From Bacilli bacterium (GTDB taxonomy: Bacteria; Bacillota_I; Bacilli_A; RF39; UBA660), in NCBI GenBank assembly GCA_028703035.1, contig JAQVNR010000001.1, forward strand, positions 1 to 51,925: a DNA stretch of 51,925 bases, read 5' to 3'. The notes below the pieces were generated by a model. That model was given only the letters and a program-made list of their open reading frames with translations, was not told the origin of the DNA and ran no database searches. Shown here piece by piece: positions 25,916 through 31,896 of this stretch; the first letter of the stretch is position 1, and every line of letters starts with the position of its first letter. The position numbers and the translations under genes are program-made.

Positions 25916-25969
25916 TTATAGAAATAAACTTATCGCATAAATAACAATTTTCATGAATATTGCAAACAT
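25916..25969 (-). CDS. 17-residue hydrophobic peptide with strong SD
   Basis: MFAIFMKIVIYAISLFL, preceded by AAAGGAGG five bases before the ATG, one of the best ribosome sites in the window. It resembles the size and composition of small membrane-active peptides (for example type I toxins) but matches none that I know. It lies between spoIIIAH and the inverted-repeat element, reading away from the element. Its leader contains a TGAGAG/CTCTCA hairpin. The coding status is inferred from the SD only. Confidence 0.4.
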   Translation of the reverse strand: MFAIFMKIVIYAISLFL

Positions 25970-26020
25970 AGTAACCTCCTTTATGTCTCATCTTGAGAGT
26001 TTTATCTCTCATAAGTATTT

Positions 26021-26338
26021 GTTGTAAGAAGAAAGTATATTTCCTTTTTAATTAATTTAATATATAATTAATGAGGTGAAATAATTGATATAGATTTAAT
26101 ATTAAAGTTTATGTATATTACAAGTCATATAATGGAACTTTTATTTAAAAGGTGTTGGTGGGATTATTCTGAACTGAAAAAATAATATTAATGGAAGAGT
26201 TGTTTTAAAAAACAGTATTTTATTTGAAGTTCGGATTCTTAATAATTATCTATATTTTATCACCTAGTATAAATATAATGTTAGCACATACAAATAATAA
26301 GTTAAAATAAAAAAGGAAATATACTTTCTTCTTACAAC
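26021..26338. repeat. 29-bp perfect inverted repeats around 260 bp (candidate invertible switch)
   Basis: Arms 26021-26049 and 26310-26338 are exact reverse complements over 29 bases; one mismatch later they continue four more bases outward. No direct target duplication flanks them, which argues against a MITE. Each arm carries TATACT pointing outward (26320-26325 to the right, 26034-26039 to the left), so inversion would swap the sequence at the -35 position of both. On the right the TATACT is 36 bases before the exporter ATG at 26362; on the left it faces the 17-residue ORF and spoIIIAH. The arrangement matches known phase-variable promoters such as those of Clostridioides difficile in size. 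No clear -35 is visible in the present orientation. Confidence 0.6.
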
Positions 26339-26361
26339 GAATAGTAGTGAAGGGAGTATTA

Positions 26362-28317
26362 ATGAAAAGAATTATTATTAAACAAGAAGATCCATCCGAT
26401 TGCGGACCTTGCGCGCTTTTATCGGTCCTTAAATATTATGATGGATATGTCCCACTTGAAGTAATTAAAACCGACTCTTTAACAACTGATGCTGGAACTA
26501 ATCTTTATTATTTGAAGTTAGCTAGCGAAAAATACGGTTTTACTGCTAGAGGTATTAAAACATTTGAATTAAATGATTTAAGATTACCATGCATTGCTAG
26601 GGTTAAGATAAATGATCGCTATCATTTTGTAACTATATATAAAATATTAGAAATAGTTACTTTAATGGATCCAGCAAGTGGACTTGTTAAAATGAGAAAA
26701 GATGACTTTAAAAAAATATTCACTGGTCATGTTTTAGAGCTAATTCCAGCTGGGAAGCTAATGAAGTATGAAAAGAACAATTTATTTAAAGAACATATAA
26801 TTAAAACATACCAAGATAATTTAAAAGCTATCATGTTTTTATTTATCTTAGGTTTAATAGTTGTAATATTATCACTTGCAACAGGTTTTAATCCAGTTTT
26901 ATTAAAAACGCAGAAACTCATTTATTTAGTAATAATTTTAGCTTTAAGTAAAATAATAATAACTTATATTAAAAATAATATGATGTCTCATCTTAATAAA
27001 AAAATTAATATAAGTTTATTAAATAATTATTTAAAACAGATTTTTAATCTTCCTTTAAAATATTTGCAACTTAAAAAAACAGGTGACTTTATAAATCGTA
27101 TTAATGATTTAGATGCAGTAAAAAATTTATTTTCTAAAACAATTTTAGATGTTTTTATTAATACTTTAATCTTTATTATAGGAATGATAATTTTAATTAT
27201 ATTTGAATTTAAACTTACGCTAATTTTAATCACAATTACTTTTATTATTTCCTTTGTTTTAATAAAAATTAATAAAAAACTATATCAAGATATTATGTTA
27301 AATATTGAAGGTGAGAATAATAAAGTAGATACAATTATTGAATATTTAAATAATATTAAAACTGTTAAAACTAATGATATATCTTTTTTTAAAAAAGAAT
27401 TAAAATCTAAGATAAGCCTTGCAGCAGATAGTGAGCTTACTGTTAATAAAAAAATTAATTTATTTAATTTAGTTAGTAACATTTTAGAAGAGATATCAAT
27501 TATAATTATTATAATTTACTATTATCAAATAAATTTAGATATCTCATATTTATTATTATATTTAACTATATATAGTTATTATTTAGAGACACTTAAATAT
27601 TATATAAACTTAATGCCAAGTTTAATGTATTTTAAAGATGTTATTAAAAGGATTAAAAGTATTTATGATATTGAGTTAAATAAACAAAATTATTATTTAG
27701 CAAGTAATAATAATTTAACTTTAAAAGATATTAGTTATAGTTTCAATAATATTAATGTTATTCTTAAAGACTTTAATTTACAAATAAAGTCGGGGAATAA
27801 AATTTTAATTCAAGGTGATAATGGTTCCGGTAAAAGTACAATTCTAGATATTATTTATGGAAGCATAATTGATTATGAGGGCAAGGTTATAAAGCCAACA
27901 AGAATAAGTTATATTCATCAAAATAGTCAATTGTTTTCAGCCACTATTTTAAATAATATTATATTAGATGAAAAGTATAATGAAGAAAAGTTTAATAAAA
28001 TTATAAAGATTACTACTTTAGACAATTTTATTAAAAGTAAGGAAACTGGCTATAATCTAGAAATAAAGTCTTTAACCAATATTAGTGGGGGAGAAAGACA
28101 AAAGATTATTTTAGCTAGAGCTCTTTATCAAAATTTTGATTTACTTCTTCTAGATGAATCATTAAATGAAATAGATAAAAATACTAGAGCTATTATTTTA
28201 ACTAATATATTTAAGTATTATCATAATAAAACAGTAATTTGTATTAGTCATTATGATGATAAAATAAAGTATGACCAAGTAATTAATTTAAGTGCTAGAA
28301 AGGAAAAAATATGTTAA
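26362..28317 (+). CDS. bacteriocin-type ABC exporter with N-terminal C39 peptidase
   Basis: A 651-residue peptidase-containing ABC transporter that removes double-glycine leaders and exports the peptide. The C39 cysteine peptidase has its oxyanion Gln8 and catalytic Cys14 in KQEDPSDCGPCALL, His88 in DRYHFVTIYK and Asp103 in MDPASG. A six-helix membrane domain spans about residues 150-420. The ATPase domain has Walker A GDNGSGKST at about 485, signature ISGGERQKI and Walker B LLLLDES. I chose ATG 26362, behind AAGGGAG, over GTG 26347. Two small double-glycine peptide genes follow at once, the first overlapping its stop, so these are its likely substrates. The inverted-repeat element lies just upstream. 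Confidence 0.9.
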   Translation: MKRIIIKQEDPSDCGPCALLSVLKYYDGYVPLEVIKTDSLTTDAGTNLYYLKLASEKYGFTARGIKTFELNDLRLPCIARVKINDRYHFVTIYKILEIVTLMDPASGLVKMRKDDFKKIFTGHVLELIPAGKLMKYEKNNLFKEHIIKTYQDNLKAIMFLFILGLIVVILSLATGFNPVLLKTQKLIYLVIILALSKIIITYIKNNMMSHLNKKINISLLNNYLKQIFNLPLKYLQLKKTGDFINRINDLDAVKNLFSKTILDVFINTLIFIIGMIILIIFEFKLTLILITITFIISFVLIKINKKLYQDIMLNIEGENNKVDTIIEYLNNIKTVKTNDISFFKKELKSKISLAADSELTVNKKINLFNLVSNILEEISIIIIIIYYYQINLDISYLLLYLTIYSYYLETLKYYINLMPSLMYFKDVIKRIKSIYDIELNKQNYYLASNNNLTLKDISYSFNNINVILKDFNLQIKSGNKILIQGDNGSGKSTILDIIYGSIIDYEGKVIKPTRISYIHQNSQLFSATILNNIILDEKYNEEKFNKIIKITTLDNFIKSKETGYNLEIKSLTNISGGERQKIILARALYQNFDLLLLDESLNEIDKNTRAIILTNIFKYYHNKTVICISHYDDKIKYDQVINLSARKEKIC

Positions 28318-28445
28318 CAAATGAAGAAATGCTTAGCATAGATGGCGGAGCAGTATCGTGGTCACTTATTGGCTTAATTGGCGGAGCAATTACCTTTATA
28401 GCTGGAATAATTGATGGATACTTAAGACCACTAAAGTGTAATTAA
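28311..28445 (+). CDS. double-glycine bacteriocin-like peptide A
   Basis: A 44-residue precursor. The leader is MLTNEEMLSIDGG, 13 residues with the conserved Leu/Ile spacing and the GG cleavage site (L8, I10, G12, G13). The mature part would be 31 residues beginning AVSWSLIGLIGG and ending LRPLKCN, very hydrophobic, with GxxxG-like glycines (GLIGG, AGIIDG) as in two-peptide class IIb bacteriocins. It overlaps the stop of the C39 exporter by seven bases and has AAGGAAAAAA as ribosome site. Too short to be caught by default gene finders. The exporter next door makes the assignment strong, although activity is inferred. Confidence 0.8.
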   Translation: MLTNEEMLSIDGGAVSWSLIGLIGGAITFIAGIIDGYLRPLKCN

Positions 28446-28446
28446 A

Positions 28447-28605
28447 ATGATCTTAACAAATAATGAATTAACTAATCTTTATGGTGGTGCTTCAATATCA
28501 GGAACGCTTCTTAACGCTATTGCCAAGCTTATTACAACCGTTTTTAATATTGGTAAAGCTATAGGCTCAGCTATTAGTATGAGTAAAAGAGGTACTAGAT
28601 GTTAG
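28447..28605 (+). CDS. double-glycine bacteriocin-like peptide B
   Basis: A 52-residue precursor starting one base after peptide A ends. The leader MILTNNELTNLYGG is 14 residues with GG at 13-14; the LTNxELxxLxGG pattern parallels peptide A. The mature part is 38 residues from ASISGTLLNAIAKLI, amphipathic, with GKAIGSAI (a GxxxG motif) and a cationic end SMSKRGTRC. Both mature peptides carry one Cys near the C-terminus, so a cross-linked or paired form is possible. Two adjacent peptides with GxxxG motifs suggest a two-peptide class IIb bacteriocin. The last 19 codons are duplicated as a remnant at 29118. Confidence 0.8.
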   Translation: MILTNNELTNLYGGASISGTLLNAIAKLITTVFNIGKAIGSAISMSKRGTRC

Positions 28606-28648
28606 TTCACAAACTAATTATTTAGCTATAATATCTAGAAATTTATGG

Positions 28649-28674
28649 CACATTTTAAGCAGGCTTAAAATGTG
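28649..28674 (+). terminator. 11-bp perfect hairpin after the peptide genes
   Basis: CACATTTTAAG (28649-28659), loop CAGG, CTTAAAATGTG (28664-28674). The following TTATAAATTTATT is only moderately T-rich, so it may be a terminator or an mRNA-stabilising hairpin. Confidence 0.45.
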
Positions 28675-28739
28675 TTATAAATTTATTGTACCTTGTATAA
28701 TTCTACTTATATTTCAAGGAAGTAATTAAATCTGATATA

Positions 28740-28748
28740 TGGTAGAAT
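28740..28748 (+). promoter_or_regulatory. extended -10 promoter of the 108-residue orphan
   Basis: TGgTAGAAT at 28740-28748, 18 bases before the ATG at 28767, which has a TGGAGGTGG ribosome site. The same TATGGTAGAAT string lies before the PH-domain gene at 8853. Confidence 0.5.
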
Positions 28749-28766
28749 GTTTATGGAGGTGGAATC

Positions 28767-29093
28767 ATGGAAAAGATATTTCCAAAAAGAAATTATTCTG
28801 ATATTGTTTATGATATAAATTATTTAAGAGATTTAGGTTTTGCTGATGGGTATGCTGATTTGGCTAGTGATGTAGAAAATATAGCAATTTATAGTTACAA
28901 ATTAATGGAATCTAGAGAATTTACTTTTGAATGCATGAAAGGATATATGGAAGGATATGATGTTGGTTTGACTATGAGTCAGAATAGTCCAGATATTTAT
29001 GATGAGGATGGAATTCTTAAAGATGGAATTGATATACAACCAGATATTTTTGATTATGACGTTCAATATGTAATGCAAAAAATATTTAAGTAA
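28767..29093 (+). CDS. acidic soluble 108-residue protein in the bacteriocin locus (possible immunity)
   Basis: A small acidic protein with no membrane helix, helical in the first 80 residues (DINYLRDLGFADGYADLA, then ECMKGYMEGYDVGL), ending in an Asp-rich segment. I recognise no family. It lies between the intact peptide B and the decayed copy of a second peptide, so it belongs to the locus. Soluble four-helix immunity proteins of 80-115 residues are known for class IIa bacteriocins, while class IIb immunity proteins are usually membrane proteins, so immunity is only a guess. It has its own extended -10 promoter and a very good SD. Confidence 0.6.
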   Translation: MEKIFPKRNYSDIVYDINYLRDLGFADGYADLASDVENIAIYSYKLMESREFTFECMKGYMEGYDVGLTMSQNSPDIYDEDGILKDGIDIQPDIFDYDVQYVMQKIFK

Positions 29094-29117
29094 TTTTAAA
29101 TAATGATTGTTCGGCAG

Positions 29118-29186
29118 AGCTATAGGATTGGCTATTAGTATGAGTAAAAGAGGTACTAGATGTTAGTTCACAAACTAATTATTTAG
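29118..29186 (+). pseudogene. decayed second copy of peptide B, 3' end only
   Basis: 69 bases that match 28557-28625 with three mismatches. In the matching frame the last 19 codons read LFGRAIGLAISMSKRGTRC, against IGKAIGSAISMSKRGTRC in peptide B, then the same TAG and the same following sequence. Two of the three changes alter residues, so it looks like the end of a former paralogous peptide gene whose leader and start are lost. Confidence 0.6.
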
Positions 29187-29210
29187 TGCTATAATTATGA
29201 AGGGTGCTAT

Positions 29211-30290
29211 ATGAATAATAAACTACGAAAAATTTTAAAAAAAATCGAAGAAAATGGATTTGAAGCATATATTGTAGGTGGCTATGTACGCGACCACATT
29301 CTTGGTACTGAATCAACTGATATTGATATATGTACAAATGCTCTTCCTAAAGATATTGTTAAAATTTTCAAAGTGAAAGCTAAACATGAATATGGTTCAT
29401 TTTCTTTAAAAGATGGTAAATATCATTTTGATATTACCACATATCGTAGTGAATCTAAATATAAAAACCGTAAACCACAGCAAGTAGAATATGTTAATAA
29501 TTTAATTACTGATATTAATCGTCGGGATTTTACAATTAATTCTTTATGTATGAATTCCAAAGGGCAAATTATAGATATTCTTGGTGGTAGAGAAGATATT
29601 AATAATAAAACAATTAAAGTAATCGGGTCTTTAGAACAAAAGTTAACTGAAGACCCATTGCGTATTTTAAGAGCAATTAGATTTTCAGTTGTATTAGATT
29701 TTAGTATTGATCCTCCAATCCTTAATTTTATTAAAAATAATAAACCTCTTTTGGAGACTCTTAGTTTTACTAGAAGAAAAGAAGAATTAAACCGGATATT
29801 TTCTTCTAAGAAAAGTGGGGTGGGATTAAAATTATTAAAAGAATTAGATTTACTTGAATCTTTAGGAATAAATTATGATTATGTTAAAGTAGTACCAGAT
29901 ATACTTGGTATTTGGGCTCAGATTGATTTTGATGAAAGGTATCCTTTTACAAAAAGTAGCTTAGATGTTATAAATAAAGTAAGAAAGATTATTAAAAAAG
30001 ATAAGATTGATAAACGAACCTTATATGAAAATGATTTATATGTTTTAACAGTTGCTGGTGAAATAATGGGATATGAGCGAAAAAAGCTTACAATACAATA
30101 TGCTAACTTACCAATAAAAAATTTAAGAGATTTAAAAATAAGCGCTAAGGAAATTTTAAATATATTAAATATTGAGCCTTCAAAACAATTAAAAATAATT
30201 TATGAAGATTTAACAAACAAAGTAATTAATGGAGAATTAAAAAATAATAATGCAATTTTAAAAAAATATATATTAAATAAATGGAAGTGA
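29211..30290 (+). CDS. cca: CCA-adding tRNA nucleotidyltransferase
   Basis: A 359-residue class II enzyme that builds or repairs the CCA end of tRNAs. The head domain has the GGYVRDHILGTESTDIDI motif (nucleotidyltransferase GG and DxD metal site, near residues 22-40), then RRDFTINSL and the RILRAIRF stretch with LTEDPLR, typical of the neck domain that selects ATP and CTP by amino-acid templating. The C-terminal HD-like part is short. A TATAAT lies 21 bases upstream with GAAGGGTG as SD. It ends four bases before the DnaD gene, suggesting an operon of cca, dnaD and nth. Confidence 0.92.
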   Translation: MNNKLRKILKKIEENGFEAYIVGGYVRDHILGTESTDIDICTNALPKDIVKIFKVKAKHEYGSFSLKDGKYHFDITTYRSESKYKNRKPQQVEYVNNLITDINRRDFTINSLCMNSKGQIIDILGGREDINNKTIKVIGSLEQKLTEDPLRILRAIRFSVVLDFSIDPPILNFIKNNKPLLETLSFTRRKEELNRIFSSKKSGVGLKLLKELDLLESLGINYDYVKVVPDILGIWAQIDFDERYPFTKSSLDVINKVRKIIKKDKIDKRTLYENDLYVLTVAGEIMGYERKKLTIQYANLPIKNLRDLKISAKEILNILNIEPSKQLKIIYEDLTNKVINGELKNNNAILKKYILNKWK

Positions 30291-30294
30291 TAAC

Positions 30295-30933
30295 ATGAGT
30301 AATGCTGTATTAGAGAAATTAGTAAAAGAAAAAGATTATTGTTTTAAAAAACAATTATTTAAAGTTGCAGTAGATTATGATTTTTCTTTAGCAGAATTAC
30401 TTGTTTTAATTCATTTTATTAATTTAGGTAAACCTGATTTTAACATAAATCAAATTAAAGAAGTTACATATTTATCTGATGTAAAAATTATGGAAGCTTT
30501 CTCATTACTAACATCTAAAAAATTAATTTCGGTTAACGTTGTAAAAGAAGAAACTGGTAAAATTAAAGAAGTAATTGATTTAAGCAGAGTTTATAGAGCA
30601 ATGGTTAGTGAAATAAATACTAATATTCAAGCAAAAAATGTTGAAAATATTTTTACAATATTTGAAAAAGAGTTTGGCAGAACTTTAAGCCCAATTGAAT
30701 TTGAAATAATTAATGCTTGGCTTAAATCTGGCACTTCTGAAGAACTTATTATTAAAGCTTTAAAAGAAGCAACATTTAATGGCGTAAGTAATTTGCGATA
30801 TATCGACAAAATTATTTATGAGTGGGGAAAAAAAGGTTTAAAAACTGGTGATGATGTGGATAATCATTTAAAAAAATCAATCAAAAAAGATGTAGAACCT
30901 TTATTTGATTATAACTGGTTAGATGATGAATAA
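30295..30933 (+). CDS. dnaD: DnaD-domain replication initiation protein
   Basis: A 212-residue protein with an N-terminal winged-helix region (FSLAELLVLIHFINLGKP, then DVKIMEAFSLLTSKKLISV) and a C-terminal DnaD domain (FEKEFGRTLSPIEFEIINAW, ATFNGVSNLRYIDKIIYEWG). The YIDKIIYEW motif near residue 163 is the ssDNA-binding signature of DnaD/DnaB-type primosome proteins. Its role is to help load the replicative helicase. In Bacillus dnaD is followed by nth, and the same order is kept here, with the nth start overlapping the dnaD stop. Confidence 0.9.
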   Translation: MSNAVLEKLVKEKDYCFKKQLFKVAVDYDFSLAELLVLIHFINLGKPDFNINQIKEVTYLSDVKIMEAFSLLTSKKLISVNVVKEETGKIKEVIDLSRVYRAMVSEINTNIQAKNVENIFTIFEKEFGRTLSPIEFEIINAWLKSGTSEELIIKALKEATFNGVSNLRYIDKIIYEWGKKGLKTGDDVDNHLKKSIKKDVEPLFDYNWLDDE

Positions 30934-31540
30934 GATATATGAAGTATTAGATACTTTAATTCCAAATCCTAAATGTGAACTAGATTATACAAAAAATTAT
31001 GAACTTTTAATAGCAACTATGTTAAGTGCTCAGTCTACTGATAAAAGAGTAAATATGGTAACGAAAGTTTTATTTTCTAAGTATACACTACAAGAATTAG
31101 CTGATATTGATTTTGATGAACTTAAGTCAATTATTAAAAGTGTAGGAAGTTTTAATAAAAAAGCATTCTATTTAAAAAGTATAGCTAAATCTTTAGTAAA
31201 TAATTATGGTGGGATTGTTCCAAATAATCGCAAATATTTAGAAAGTTTACCTGGAGTAGGTAGAAAAACGGCTAATGTGGTTTTAAAAAATTTATATAAT
31301 GTTCCATGTATTCCAGTTGATACTCATGTTGAAAGAGTATCTAAACGGCTAGGTCTTGCTAAAATAGGCGCTACACCTATTGAAGTTGAAAGAAGTTTGA
31401 TGAATTTGATTCCCAAAGTCAAGTGGAATAAAGTAGGTGAACAAATTTTATTATTTGGTAGATATTATTGTAAGAGTATAAAACCAGAATGTGAAAACTG
31501 TCCTTTAAAGAAAGATTGTAAAAAAGATGATTTAAAATAA
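30923..31540 (+). CDS. nth: endonuclease III
   Basis: A 205-residue bifunctional DNA glycosylase/AP lyase for oxidised pyrimidines. The helix-hairpin-helix is SLPGVGRKTANVVL with catalytic Lys115, followed by the catalytic aspartate Asp133 in PVDTHVERV. The iron-sulphur loop has Cys183, Cys190, Cys193 and Cys199 (C-x6-C-x2-C-x5-C), so the 4Fe-4S cluster is intact. Two ATGs in a row overlap the dnaD stop; either may be used. A bidirectional terminator follows. Length is normal. Confidence 0.95.
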   Translation: MMNKIYEVLDTLIPNPKCELDYTKNYELLIATMLSAQSTDKRVNMVTKVLFSKYTLQELADIDFDELKSIIKSVGSFNKKAFYLKSIAKSLVNNYGGIVPNNRKYLESLPGVGRKTANVVLKNLYNVPCIPVDTHVERVSKRLGLAKIGATPIEVERSLMNLIPKVKWNKVGEQILLFGRYYCKSIKPECENCPLKKDCKKDDLK

Positions 31541-31569
31541 AAAGACTATTAAACTGTTAATAGTCTTTT
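31540..31569. terminator. bidirectional terminator between nth and csp
   Basis: Thirteen-base stem AAAAGACTATTAA (31540-31552) with TTAATAGTCTTTT (31557-31569) and loop ACTG. It can serve nth on the plus strand and the cold-shock gene on the minus strand. Confidence 0.8.
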
Positions 31570-31595
31570 AAAGTTAAATTATAATTTATTTTAAC

Positions 31596-31811
31596 TTATA
31601 ATACAGAAACGTTTTTTGCTCTATCTTTATTATTTTTTGCATTACTTTCGGGATTAGTTTCGATTTCAAAAGATACTTTTTGTCCTTTTTGAAGTTCTTT
31701 TAGACCGTCATTTAAAGCAGATATATGCACAAAAACATCATTTCCTGTTTCATCATTTTCGATAAAACCAAAACCTTTTTCAGTATTGAAAAATTTTACT
31801 GTACCGTTCAT
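31596..31811 (-). CDS. cold-shock domain protein
   Basis: A 71-residue OB-fold RNA/DNA chaperone of the CspA family. It starts NGTVKFFNTEKGFGFIENDE, with the RNP1 motif KGFGFIE and RNP2 motif VFVHISAL, both complete. The C-terminus is a little extended (NPESNAKNNKDRAKNVSVL). I placed the start at 31811 because AAAGGAGGAAAA lies directly before it; longer in-frame readings run through the leader. The leader is about 45 bases, short for a classical thermosensor, and includes a second SD plus ATG in another frame at 31824 or so. Confidence 0.92.
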   Translation of the reverse strand: MNGTVKFFNTEKGFGFIENDETGNDVFVHISALNDGLKELQKGQKVSFEIETNPESNAKNNKDRAKNVSVL

Positions 31812-31861
31812 TAGTTTTCCTCCTTTGCATTTATACTCCTTTAGATTTGAAGTACTGATTA

Positions 31862-31891
31862 AGTATAACATAGTTTAAAGTGGATAATCAA
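31862..31891 (-). promoter_or_regulatory. promoter of the cold-shock gene
   Basis: On the minus strand TTGATT (31891-31886), an 18-base spacer and TATACT (31867-31862) with extended TGt. It lies between the penicillin-binding protein stop and the csp start. Confidence 0.65.
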
Positions 31892-31896
31892 TTAAA

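Noticed and set aside
26021..26338. MITE or IS remnant interpretation of the inverted repeat
   Set aside because: No target-site duplication, no matching copy elsewhere in the window, and the flanks show inverted rather than direct similarity. Kept as second choice.
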